From Caprimulgus europaeus (taxonomy: Eukaryota; Chordata; Aves; Caprimulgiformes; Caprimulgidae), in the NCBI GenBank assembly GCA_907165065.1, contig OU015550.1, forward strand, positions 2,098,001 through 2,162,000: a stretch of 64,000 nt of DNA. Direction: 5' to 3'. Positions within the stretch are counted from its first letter, which is position 1; each line of letters starts with the position of its first letter. The position numbers and the translations under genes are program-made. The notes below the pieces were generated by a model. It was given only the letters and a program-made list of their open reading frames with translations. It had not been told where the DNA came from and did no database searches. Shown here one piece after another: positions 43,501 through 53,339 of this stretch.

Positions 43501-45148
43501 TCAGCAAAGAAATTCTTCCTCACATCCCATCTCAACTGCCCTGGGCACAACTTGAGGCCATTTCCTCTTGTCCTGTCCCTTGGTCCTTGGGAGAAGAGAC
43601 CACCATAACCATAAATAATCCCTGATCCAAGCCCTAAACAGCCTGGCTCGGGCCAGCACCCACCACCGGTCCCTTCACATCAAAGCAGAACCCAAAAATG
43701 TGCCACTATCTCCCCAGGAGGGACGTGGGGATGGCTTCCCAGCCTGGCACTGCTGAAGGGACCATCCATCACCTTGTTTTTCTGCTGTCAGGGAGCCTCC
43801 TCCCTCCTCTCCCCCCCTGCGTACGCACAGGCGCTCGCTCGCTCTCTCCAGAGCTCGCTGGAGCTTGCAGGGAAGGCAGAGGCGAGGCTGGATCTCCTCG
43901 CCTGGGTGCTCTTGGGGTAGATGTGTCAATGATTCTGATGTAAAGACCCCTCAGCTCCCCAAAAGACACCCCAAAAAGCTACATCAGGTTCATCCTTCAC
44001 AAACCTTGCTCTTTTTTCCTGGAGTGCTGAGGCTCTTTGAAGAGCTCAATGCATTTCCCTGTCACCAGCAGCCGTGTGGAGATGCCACCAGTGCCTGAAA
44101 GCTTGGGGTAAGCAAAGGATCCAGCACCAACAAGTGCAGCAGGGTGGTTGGACTCATGGATCCTGGATCATGGATCCTGGATCATGGCCAGGAACATCCT
44201 TAATTTTCCATCTTTTGGCAGTGGAATTGTCCCTGCAAAGTGCAACGATGGAGAGAGCAGATCTTGGGGCTCATTTTTAGTTCCCAGCAGCAGCCCTGTT
44301 CAAAAATTCATATATAATATATATTTTTTTTTTTTTTTCAATGCAAATACTTAGTTTCTTTCCAAAAAGGAAAGTGGTTTTTGACCTGTGAGAACATTAA
44401 TCCTGGCAGTTGTTTTCTCAATAAAAGCTGGAGCAATTTCTGGCTCTTTAGGGGAGTGGGAAGGGTTCCTGTGCTTAAAGAGATAGAAATATTTGCTTTT
44501 TAATGCCATTTCTGATGGAAAATAACGAGCACGTCGACCTGCTCTTTTCCATCCAGAAAGGTGTCAACAGCAGCTTGCTGCTCCAGCCGGCTTCTAAACC
44601 AGAGCCAGGGGAAAAACTCCTTCCAAATCCCAGATTGGTTTGAGTTCTGCTGCTTTTTCCCCCCATTTGCTTCAACCCACGAAATCTCCAAACTCATTCC
44701 TCATTCAGGGAAATTTGGGGAACGAAACCCAACATCCCTGGGGATTGATTGGATTTCCCAGCATCAATGATTCTCGAGTCCTGGATTTGACTGGCATTTG
44801 CTTGAGGAGCTGAGGACAAGGGAGGGGAGGTCTGGAGGATCTGCAGGAGCTTGGTTACCCTCCAAAAAAACCTCTTTTTGGTGGATATATCTATATTGAG
44901 GGGGTTGGATTGGGGTGTGGGGCTGGGTGCTGCTCACCCTTGGTGCTCTTTGCTTTCCAAGCTTTGGGAAGGAGGCTGCTGGGCTCTAACCTCTCCCTTT
45001 TCTTCACCAAGGCTATGGAAAATCCCGAAGCCTAAGCAGCATAGATGGTGTGGCAGGATCCACGGTGGGCTTGGCTCCCCTCGTGTCCCACTGCAGCTCT
45101 CCTTGTCCTCTCCGACGTCCCTGCTCTCCTGTCCCCTCCATCCTCTAA
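30909..45148 (+). CDS. KCNC4: KCNC4 (Kv3.4) voltage-gated potassium channel, main reading (proximal 3' exon)
   Basis: Joined exons 30909-31559, 36411-37347, 38838-39023 and 45012-45148 give 636 residues, with matching phases at every junction. Kv3.4 forms tetrameric, high-threshold, fast-inactivating K+ channels in axons and presynaptic terminals (known). The first 29 residues ([18 protein letters not shown] onward) are the inactivation ball with redox-sensitive Cys6 and Cys24. The T1 domain (about 37-140) keeps the zinc motif HX5CX20CC. S1 starts near residue 218. The S1-S2 loop has NVT and NTT glycosylation motifs. S4 is [17 protein letters not shown]. The selectivity filter TLGYGD is at about 427-432, and S6 contains [12 protein letters not shown]. 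The tail after S6 is Lys-rich and Ser-rich. Compared with mammals as I recall, the Gly-rich insert in T1 is replaced by a short NFDFDGKSN segment. A second terminal exon at 53249-53310 can replace the last exon. Confidence 0.97.
32967..33027. repeat. 11-bp (CCCCAACAAAA)n array
   Basis: About five near-perfect units of CCCCAACAAAA. A related A/C-rich stretch lies at 32645-32705. Confidence 0.9.
33380..33440 (+). repeat. MIR/CORE-SINE-like fragment
   Basis: AAGGGGAAACTGAGGCACGG followed by AGCAGTTCAACCAACTCAAG resembles the MIR core and the segment after it. It is an ancient, short remnant. Confidence 0.4.
36411..37347 (+). CDS. KCNC4: KCNC4 coding exon 2: S1-S6 channel core (residues 218-529)
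   Basis: The acceptor is CTTTGCAG and the donor GTGAGA, phase 1 at exit. This single large exon carries the membrane domain, as in other Kv3 genes: S1 ([20 protein letters not shown]), S2 ([20 protein letters not shown]), S3 ([19 protein letters not shown]), arginine-rich S4, S5, the pore [20 protein letters not shown] and S6. The C-terminal part has [17 protein letters not shown] and Ser-rich sequence. There are no stops or frameshifts. Confidence 0.98.
37348..38837 (+). other. KCNC4: KCNC4 intron 2 (about 1.5 kb)
   Basis: No exon or mobile element recognised. Two CCAATTAG-type motifs occur near 38456 and 38530, without stronger evidence of function. Confidence 0.7.
38838..39023 (+). CDS. 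KCNC4: KCNC4 coding exon 3 (cytosolic C-terminus, residues 530-591)
   Basis: The acceptor is CTTCTTGCAG and the donor GTATGG. It encodes [40 protein letters not shown] and [18 protein letters not shown]. The [11 protein letters not shown] segment is a basic, phosphorylatable region shared by Kv3 channels. It exits at phase 1 (one G), so any following exon must supply two bases first; both downstream candidate terminal exons do. Read-through would add 20 residues before a stop at 39083-39085. Confidence 0.96.
41901..42132 (+). mobile_element. CR1 LINE fragment in KCNC4 intron 3
   Basis: It contains the CR1 3' region GATGTGAGGAAGAATTTCTT, GTTGCCCAGGGCAGTGGTGG and CCCTGGAGGGATTGAAGAG, ending in CCATTCTGTGATTT. 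It is nearly identical over about 145 bp to the reverse complement of the copy at 43311-43605, so both are from the same relatively young subfamily. Confidence 0.93.
43311..43605 (-). mobile_element. CR1 LINE fragment, reverse, in KCNC4 intron 3
   Basis: It begins with CACAGAACCCCAGAATTCCC and runs through CAATCCCTCCAGGGATGGGG and CCTCACATCCCATCTCAACT to TCCTGTCCCTTGGTCCTTGG. It is an inverted partner of 41901-42132, with about 1.2 kb between them. Confidence 0.94.
45012..45148 (+). CDS. KCNC4: KCNC4 proximal terminal exon (residues 592-636)
   Basis: The acceptor is CTTCACCAAG. The first two bases complete a Gly codon with exon 3. It encodes [19 protein letters not shown] and ends [13 protein letters not shown], with TAA at 45146-45148. 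This tail type (GYEKSRSL through PIPSIL) is known from Kv3 channels, which supports the exon strongly. The other open frame across this stretch, which runs on to 45453, is not the channel frame. Confidence 0.95.
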
Positions 45149-45469
45149 AACGCCGCCCGGATCCCGCTTTGCCGTGTCGTGTCGCTCTGTCCCCCACTCT
45201 TTTCCCCGTGACATCGTGTCTCCATGGTGGTGTCTGTGCCCAGAGCAGACTGAGGTGGGACATCTCCATCCTTGACAAGTGGGTTCTGACCTTCTCCAGC
45301 CCATGCTCCCCCTGCCCTGGAGGTTGCAGGACGTGTCACGTCTCCATTGCACGTGTCTCGTGTCCATTTGTTTGGGACAATCCCTGGAGTGGGTTGAGGG
45401 TTTGCTCAGTGGTTTTTTTTGTTTTGTTTTGGGTTTTTTTTTTCCCTTCTTGAAACCTTTTTCATTCAA

Positions 45470-45475
45470 AATAAA
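45470..45475 (+). terminator. KCNC4: Poly(A) signal AATAAA (KCNC4 proximal 3' end, first)
   Basis: Canonical hexamer in TTCAAAATAAATGGGG, about 325 bp after the proximal stop codon. Confidence 0.55.
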
Positions 45476-45684
45476 TGGGGCCAACCCATGTGATCCCCTC
45501 TGGTGTGGAGCCCTCCTTCCCGTGGGCTGTTAGCACTTGGGCTAAAGGGTGGTGGAGACAAGGAGGACACGTTGACTCATAAAATTATATATCATTGAGC
45601 TGGAAATGGCTGAGTTCCTATAATTTTAGGTCTTTTCTTTTTTTTCTTTTTAAAAAGAAGTCAAGTTTCTGGAGGCAATAGATG

Positions 45685-45690
45685 AATAAA
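45685..45690 (+). terminator. KCNC4: Poly(A) signal AATAAA (KCNC4 proximal 3' end, second)
   Basis: Canonical hexamer in AGATGAATAAACCTCTG with a GT/T-rich element about 30 bp downstream, about 540 bp after the stop codon. Confidence 0.6.
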
Positions 45691-47186
45691 CCTCTGTTCC
45701 CTGCCCAGCAGTGGTTCCCCTCTTGTTTTGTGCCTTTTTCTACCTAAATCACTCTTGTTCCTTCCCCATTTGTGTCTCCTTCTCCATCCAACCTCAGGGA
45801 TGGTGCTGGGGCTGAATGTGGCTTTGGCAGCCTTGAAAACCAGCTTTGAGGTCCTGTGGAGGTGGGAGGCTGTAGGACCCTGAGGTGGGACAAAGGATTG
45901 GTGAAGTCTTATCTATGGATGTTCTCATGAAGAGCTGGGAGGTGATGGGGAGGGGGATGTGGGTCCATGAGAGTGGTTGGGAAAGTTGCTGCTGCTGTGG
46001 AATAGTGGAGAAATGAGAGATTTGAGACAAAATGGTGCTTAAAGGGATGGGGGGATGAATCCTCTTCTGAGCTGGACACAGGGTGGTGGGACAGAGCATC
46101 CCCATGGGGGTAGGAGCTGGGTTTGAACTGGGTCCTCTCCCACCCCTGGGAGGATGAGGTTGGAGTGCCCAACTCCCTGTTGCACTGCTGGCTTTTGCTC
46201 ACCTTTATTGGCTTTTGGGATGGTTTTGGATGATCTCAGATGTCTTCCTAAAGTAGAACAAAACCTTCAGTCCCTTGACTTCTGGCTCATTTCTAGCTCT
46301 GGCTCTTCCTCTCTGGAGGTGTCTGGGTGTTGGGTGGCCAACAAGAGCTGGTTTGGTGGGTGCATCCCTGGTCTTGACTCTCATCCTGGTGCTCTCTCAG
46401 CTTCTTTCCTTACTCTGAGCAAGTCCAGCTCAGACCCTGGGGACTTTCAGGTGGAGGATGGGGAGCAAAGCTCAGCTTTGAGTGTGTTAAAAAAAACCCC
46501 AAAATACCCTAAGAGCTTTTTAGGGGTCAGGTCCTTCCCCTCCATCACAGCCCAACTGGAGCTGGTGCTCAGGAGATGATGCAGAGTGAGGATCCCCTTG
46601 GTGCAAGGCTGGTCCCTGCACCCTGAAGAGCAGATCCACCATCTGAGACCCTCCTGCTCCTTCCCAGGCTCCTTGTGCCTCAGTTTCCCTCAGTGTAAAG
46701 AAGGGTTAATGCTGAGATCCTCCTGCAGTCAAACTCCTTGCTGCCACAGGGGTGGAGATGCCACTCCAGGAGGAAGCATTAAATGCCTCGTCTGGCTTGT
46801 TTTATTTCCTCCCCACTGAGTTGAAGGAGCTGCCAGGAGGAGCCAGTCACCACATCTCCAAAACAACCTCCCTCCAGGTCCTACATGGGGCCAACAAGAA
46901 GCTTTTGCCTTTTATTTGGTTTTTCTTCTCTCCTTCCTGCTTTCCCCTGCCCCAGCCGTGCGAGCGGAGCAGCGAGAGGCGAAGGGAAGCAGAGAAGAGG
47001 TGAAAAAACTCAGTGCCATGAGCTGGATCCTGGGGTTTGATGGCAGGAGCATGGACCTGGAGCTGGAATTTCTTCAGATTTGGGGAGAAATTAGTATGAG
47101 CTGCATCTGTCCTCTGCCCAGGATGTCCCCTGGTGGTTTCTGACCCCTGTGCTGTGGTTCACCCCTCATTGGCAGCACCTGAGTTT

Positions 47187-47785
47187 CACAGAACCCCAGA
47201 CTGGTTTGGGAAGGACCTGAAAGCTCACCCAGTCCCAACCCCCCTGCCAGCAGCAGGGACACCTTCCACCAGACCAGGTTGCTCAAAGCCTCATCCAACC
47301 TGGCCCAGAACACTTCCAGGGAGGAGCAGCCACAGCTTCTCTGGGCAACCTGGGCCAGGGTCTCACCACCCTCACACCAAAGAATTTCTTCCTCACATCT
47401 CAGCTCCATCTCCCCTCTGCCACTTTCAAGCCATCACCCCTTGTTCTGTCACTCCCTGCCCTTGGCCAAAGTCCCTCCCCAGCCTTCCTGGAGCCCCTTC
47501 AGGTACTGGGAGGCCACTGGAAGGTCTCCCTGGAGCCTTCTCTTCTCCAGGCTGAACAGCCCCAACTCTCTCAGCCTGTCCTCACAGCAGAGCTGCTCCA
47601 GCCCTTGCATCATCCTGGTGGCCTCCTCTGCACTGGCTCCAGTGGGTCCATGTCCTTGTGCTGTTGGTGGCCCCAGCACTGGAGGCAGCACTGCAGGGGG
47701 GGTCTCAGGAGAGCGGAGCAGAGGGGCAGAATCCCCTCCCTGGCCCTGCTGCCCACGCTGCTCTGGGTGCAGCCACATTCCTTGG
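47187..47785 (-). mobile_element. CR1 LINE fragment (about 0.6 kb), reverse
   Basis: It begins with CACAGAACCCCAGACTGG, passes through CCAGACCAGGTTGCTCAAAG and GGCTGAACAGCCCCAACTC, and ends in decayed ORF sequence (GGGGCAGAATCCCCTCCCTG). It is the same subfamily as 4262-4588, with a longer 5' part retained. Confidence 0.94.
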
Positions 47786-47989
47786 ATTTCTGTAATTAAA
47801 ACATATTCCTGCACCAAACAGGGTCATGAATCACCCCAAAACCCCCCTGAGCTGTGGTGAGTACGGTGGCACCACAGCAGCACCTCTTGGGCAGTTCCTC
47901 CCCTTCGGAGCGGGCTCCTCTCCAAGCAGGAGGAGCTGAGATATCCCCAGCCCATGCGGGAGGGAAGGTCACCCTCCACGATTTCAGTG

Positions 47990-48110
47990 GTCTCTGAATC
48001 ATAAATGATTTAACCAAGGTCACACATTGACTTTGGGGACAAGCCAGGCATGAAAAACCAGCTCTGCTGCCCTGTCTCTTGCAGAAGAAGCAGAGCAAGA
48101 GACTCAAACT
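47990..48110. repeat. Possible MIR-like fragment
   Basis: ATTTAACCAAGGTCACACA followed by a segment with GACAAGCCAGG resembles the second half of MIR SINEs (the AAGGTCACAC motif). Weak evidence; boundaries are uncertain. Confidence 0.3.
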
Positions 48111-48278
48111 TTGGGATTTGAGTCTCAAAAGCAGAGAATTAACCCTGGAACAGAGGCAGCCACAGATCCCAAGAGATCCCATCTTTCCCTTTCCACCTCT
48201 CTAGCTTCCTAAATCAATTTGATCCAAACACCAGAGCTTTTTTACCTGGTGTGGAAAAGCCTTGATGGACCTGAAGGA

Positions 48279-48342
48279 ATAAAAATAAATAAAAATGAAT
48301 AAAAATAAATAAAAAAAATAAATAAAAATAAATAAAAATAAA
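48279..48342. repeat. (AAATAAAT)n tract
   Basis: About 64 bp of AAAAATAAAT units with one ATGAAT variant. Confidence 0.95.
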
Positions 48343-49026
48343 AGCTCTCCTCCTGCTCAGAGCCATCAGGGCTGTGTGTGAGAGCTGACACCGAGCCGGG
48401 GCCGTGCAATTTTTAGCAGTGGCGTTATGCAACTCGGGGGAAGGGATGACTAATGTGCAAAAAAGCTCTTTTAAAACAACCCAGCCCCGAATAGGAGACT
48501 CAGGGATTTCAGTGGGAGGCACCAAACTGCTGAAAAAAAACCCCCCCAAAACCCCATCACATCTTCTCCTTCTTCCTTCCCCGCCGCCTTCTGAACAAGT
48601 GATTTTGGGGGATGAGGGAAAGGGGGGGGAAAAAAACCCCAGCAGGTTGTTATTTTTAGGTGGGTTCTGGGTTGGTTTTTGGGGTGATGGAACAAGGGTG
48701 AATCCATTGGATAAGGTGATAAGGAGAATTGTGGTGGCTGAGAAGAGCAAAGCACTAAATATCGCTGTAAGCCAGGGTTTTATCTCAACCAGTGGCCAAA
48801 ATTGGCTGCCTAGAGAATAGGATAAGAATAGAGCAAGAATATCGGATACTTCCCCCAAATATCCTCCCGCTGCTTCTCTGTGCTCAGGGAGCTGGCGAGG
48901 AGCGTCCGCTCCCTGCTCAGGCAAAAAGCAGTGGAGAAAGCAAGGTGGCTTGATTTATTCTTGATGAACTTATTGAATAAATCAATAAGAGGCTGGCTGT
49001 TTCTGCCCCAGTTCTAAAATGGCATT

Positions 49027-49556
49027 TAAAAAGGGAAAAAAAAAGAAAGAAAAAAAAAAGGAAAGGGAAAGAAAAAAAAAAGGAAAATAAAAAAAGGAAA
49101 AAAAAAAAAAGAAATTGAAAAAAGAAATGAAAAAAGAAATGAAAAAAGAAATGAAAAAAGAAAAAAGGAAAGAAAAAAGAAATGAAAAAAGAAAAAAGGA
49201 AAGAAAAAAGAAATGAAAAAAGAAAAAAGGAAAGAAAAAAGAAATGAAAAAAGAAAAAAGAAATGAAAAAAGAAAAAAGAAAAAAGAAAAGAAAAAAGAA
49301 AAGAAAAAAGAAATGAAAAAAGAAATGAAAAAAGAAATGAAAAAAGAAAAAAGAAAAGAAAAAAGAAAGGAAAAAAGGAAAAGAAAAAAGAAAGGAAAAA
49401 AGAAAAGAAAAAAGGAAAATAAAGAAAAGGAAAAAGGAAAAAGAAAAGAAAAAAGGAAAGAAAAAAGGAAAATAGAGAAAAGGAAAAAGGAAAAGGAAAA
49501 AGAAAAGAAAAAAGGAAAGAAAAAAGGAAAGAAAAGAAGGAAAGAAAAAAGGAAAG
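49027..49556. repeat. Homopurine A/G tract (about 530 bp)
   Basis: GAAAAAAGAAATGAAAAAAG and GGAAAGAAAAAAGGAAAG units cover about 530 bp. The + strand is almost purely A and G, interrupted only by isolated Ts in ATG, AAT or ATAG. It produces long Phe/Lys-rich open frames that are not genes. Confidence 0.97.
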
Positions 49557-49559
49557 TCC

Positions 49560-49690
49560 TTCTCCTCAGGGCTGCTCTCCAGCCACTCATTGCTCAGCCT
49601 GGATTCTGTTTGGTGTTGCTCCAGCCCAGGTGTAGGACCTTGCCTTTGCTGTGTAGCCTCAGGCTGCCCCGGTGTTGTCAGAGTCTGTCC
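49560..49690 (-). mobile_element. Probable CR1 fragment
   Basis: CCACTCATTGCTCAGCCTGG, then GGTGTTGCTCCAGCCCAGGT and GTAGGACCTTGC resemble the internal CR1 segment read in reverse (the CCCAGGTGCAGGACCTTGCAC type). It directly adjoins the homopurine tract. No intact tail is present, so the boundaries are approximate. Confidence 0.6.
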
Positions 49691-50116
49691 ACGTGTCTGT
49701 CTGTCCGTGTGTCCACCTGCTGCGACCAGCAGCACTTTGCCAAGGACCAAATCCCTGTGAGCACCTTGCACCCTGTGCAGAAATCAGCAAAACCTTCAGA
49801 TCTGGAGGGATTTGGGGGCAATTCCTCCCCTCCTCCATCATCCAGCACCAGTTTCTCCTTCCTCTGGTCCCCCTGGGGCCCTGGGAGCCCAGCGCTGCGC
49901 CGAGGGTTGCGTGCAGGGTATTAATTGTTCTCCTTGCACCAAGAGCTCTGTTTTCTTGGGAGATGCCTGGGAGAGCTGAGAAAATAGGGAGAGCTGTCAG
50001 GCAGCTGGGCAGGAGGTGAAGATGTCAAGAGAATAATTGCTCTACCCAGAAGCAGCCTGTTTCTGGCTTCCCCAGCACTGCCAGGAAAAAGCCTCAGTGC
50101 TTATTTGTTAATTAAT

Positions 50117-50403
50117 AATAATAATAAATAAAAGTAGTAATAAAAATAATAATAATAAAAATTAATAAATAATAAATAAAAATAATAATGAATAGAAATA
50201 ATAATAAATAAAATAATAATAAAAATAATAACAAATAAAAATATTAATAAAAAAATTAAATATAAATAATAATAAATAAAAATATTAATAAATAATAAAT
50301 AAAAATAATAATGAATAAAAATAATAATAAATAAAATAATAATAAAAATAATAACAAATAAAAATATTAATAAAAAAATAAATATAAATAATAATAAATA
50401 AAC
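50117..50403. repeat. AAT/AAAT-rich tract with a 123-bp tandem duplication
   Basis: Almost only A and T over about 285 bp. A block containing AATAATAATGAATA and ATAATAACAAATAAAAAT occurs twice with a period of about 123 bp (compare the ATG at 50188-50190 with that at 50311-50313). Confidence 0.93.
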
Positions 50404-51104
50404 ATATACAGCAACCCCGTGCCTTGCCCGTGCTCATGAGGAATGGGGAGAGCAGAGGCAAATGTAAAATGAGATGCACTTGAGCTTATCAATAGGTGCC
50501 TCCCAATTTCCAGTCTGTTACTTGGTTCTCTCCACCCAGGTGATCCATCCTTCATGCTTTTCCCTCATGAAAAGGTAAATGGAGGCTCAGAAAAATTGCT
50601 GGGGAGTGGATCCTGCTCCTGCTCCTCCTCTTCTGCCCCTCCCAGGTAGCCCCTCTGCTCCTCGCAGCACGGGAGATGCAGGTGTTGACTGGGAGGTGTT
50701 TAACTCTAACATCTGAGGTGTGGGGTGGGGAATGGGGTCCTCTGCCCCATGGGGCACTGCTGATTTTTGCTCCATCATCATGAAATCCCCTTGTCTTATC
50801 ATGGTCCACGGAGATGGGTGTTGTGGGTGATGCAGATGTTGGCTGGGAGGTGTTTATCTCCCAACATCTGGGTTGTGGGGTGGGATGCTCTGCCCCATGG
50901 AGCATTGCTGGCTCTTCCAACCCCTCCTGTTGCAGTGGTGAAAAGAAAAAGGGACCTGGGGTGACCTGGGGAAGCCTTCAAGGGGTGGCTGGTGGGGCTG
51001 TGAGGAGCCAGCCCTGCAGGAGTGTGTTGGCTTTTGGTGTTTTCTCTTTCAGCACCTCCTGAGGCTCCTGTCTGCAAACAGATCTTTCATTGGGGGGGAA
51101 AAAA

Positions 51105-51349
51105 AACAACAAACAAAATGGAGGAAAAAAAAATCAAAGAGGGAAAAAATAAAAGTAGAGAAAAAAAATAAAAATAGGGGAAAAATAAAAATAGGGAAAA
51201 ATAAAAATAGGGAAAAAAATAAAAATAGGGAAAAAATAAAAATAGGGAAAAAATAAAAATAGGAAAAAAAATCAAAATAGGGAAAAAATCAAAACAGGGA
51301 AAAAACATCAAAATAGGGAAAAAAATAAAAATAGGGAGGAAAAAAAAAA
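51105..51349. repeat. (GGGAAAAATAAAAATA)n array
   Basis: Units of about 15-17 bp, GGGAAAAAATAAAAATA with small length variants, over about 245 bp. Confidence 0.95.
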
Positions 51350-51811
51350 AGCAAGAGCACTGCTAGACCAAAGTGGAGTCAGTGTAGGACCTACTCAACC
51401 ATTGTGCTGGAGCAGCTGGGGGCTGGCAGCTGGTGGAGGCAAGGTTTGAGGGTGTTTGGGGAGATGCTTGCAGGGGAGAAGGTGGGATTGTGTGACCTCA
51501 CCATCCCTGGACATTGTGGGGAGGGTGGACCTGGCAGCACTGCAGCAAACCCTGGGGATTTTGGGGGGCTGGGTCATGGCCAGGCTGTGTCTCTTGTCTT
51601 GCCCAAGGGGAGGGTGGTGGGACATCATCCCACTGTCACTGTGGGGCAGATCTGCACCCCCCCCCAGACAAAAAGGGGACAAGGAGGGGTCTGTACACCA
51701 CGGGATACAGGACCCACTGGTGATGTGGAATCGAGCTGGTAATGATCAGCCAAGAGTGGAGGGCAGATTTCTGGTGGTGGCTTTGTCTGGGGTGGTGGGG
51801 AGTGGACAGTG

Positions 51812-52058
<247 letters not shown>

Positions 52059-53248
52059 TCTCAGCTGTTGTTATTTATTTTTAGTCATGCTCATTTTTTC
52101 CCCGAGGCTGGGAAGCTGCTTTCCAAGGCAGGTCCCTGGAGGATGTGGGCAGCAGGTCTCGAGCAAACACACCAAATGGCTTTGAACAGGGAGGAGGAGA
52201 TGGGAGTTAAAAGCTGAGTCGTGTCCCTGGGAAATCAATGGACCTGCTGCTGGGGAATGTTTCTAAGTGGCCACGAGCTCTGCCCAGAGCTTTTAGCTGC
52301 TTGCAGGAGTGATTGAACCCGGAGCCGTGAGATTTTTCAGCTCTTGCTTTGTCTTTGCTCAATGCTGGTCCCCAATTTGTTGCTGGAGGTGATGTTGGGT
52401 CCATCAAACTGGTCCATCGTGGCAGCTCAAGAGGTGGGGACCAATCCTGGGATTTAAGGACTTGAATCCCAAAGGTTTTTGTGGGATGTGGAGCTCTGAA
52501 AATCCTCCGTGTCCAGGCTCTGCAGTGATGCTTGACCTTTATTTTGGGGGAAACAGATCTTTTGGGGCAGTGTTTGGTCTGTAGGGGTGGGAAATCAGGG
52601 TCAAACCCACAGTCAGGAGCTGGTGTTGGGGTTTTCCAGGACAATCCCTGGGTGGAAAGGGCAGCTCCGTGGTTTATGGGGTGGATCAGGCGCTGTCTCC
52701 CCAGCTGATGGCCCCTCGCCTGGAAACCGGCTCCTGGCACAAGGGTAGAGGCAGTGCTGTGAGTCAGAGCTCCAATCAATGTTAATTAATTCAATGATAA
52801 CAAATGAGAGGGAGAGAGAGAAAGAGGAGAAAAAATACTGCGAGACATTCATGTGCCAGGTTTGGCTTGGGGAGTTGTGGTGAAGAGCAGGTTTTGGAAG
52901 GAGAAGGTGGCAGCGGGATGACTCCTTCCCTCTGCTCTTCATTTTTCCCCCCAAAATCACCCTGACTCCACGTCTGCTTTCTCTTGGAGAATCATTTCTC
53001 AAGTCTCCATCTCTGGGTCCATTCTGAGGCTGTTAAAAACCTTTTTTTTTTCTTAATTTCCTGCTGGAATAGCAGCGTTTGACCCCTCTGGGGAAGGGCG
53101 TTTCACTTGGGAGTTACTCTGTCTCCTGCACTCCCCAAAGTTGGGATCTCCTTGAAGTTCTCCTCTCTCTCCCTCTCCTGTTTCTCCACGAAGATCTGAT
53201 GAAAGCCATGTCTGACTGTGTGGTTAATACTTGTGTCTTTCATTGCAG

Positions 53249-53310
53249 ACACCTGCCAGGACGTCCTCTCTTCCAGTTACCCCCAGGGTGAGGTGGTCAC
53301 CTTCTCCTGA
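53249..53310 (+). CDS. KCNC4: KCNC4 distal alternative terminal exon
   Basis: TTGTGTCTTTCATTGCAG is a good acceptor. The first two bases (AC) joined to the single G left by exon 3 give Asp, so the phase fits exactly. The exon then reads TCQDVLSSSYPQGEVVTFS and stops at TGA 53308-53310. Skipping the proximal exon would give a channel of 611 residues. Kv3 genes are known to use alternative 3' exons, and a TCQD-type tail is familiar to me from Kv3 variants, but I cannot verify it here. A poly(A) signal 1.4 kb downstream supports a real 3' end. Confidence 0.75.
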
Positions 53311-53339
53311 GCCCCGGCTGGAAGCAGGCAGCACCTTGG

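Larger units (their letters stand above)
39024..45011 (+). other. KCNC4: KCNC4 intron 3 (about 6 kb; first part of the long alternative intron)
   Basis: It holds two CR1 fragments in opposite orientation (41901-42132 plus, 43311-43605 minus), a short duplicated GGATCCTGGATCATGG unit near 44158-44185 and a poly-T stretch near 44322-44338. No coding exon was recognised between exon 3 and the proximal terminal exon. Confidence 0.75.
45149..45695 (+). other. KCNC4: KCNC4 3' UTR for the proximal terminal exon
   Basis: Non-coding sequence with T-rich stretches. AATAAA signals lie at 45470-45475 and 45685-45690. The second is followed by a T-rich downstream segment (CTTGTTTTGTGCCTTTTT). Confidence 0.6.

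Noticed and set aside
48917..49771. Minus-strand Phe-rich and plus-strand Lys-rich open frames
   Set aside because: Direct translation of the homopurine tract; no gene-like sequence outside it.
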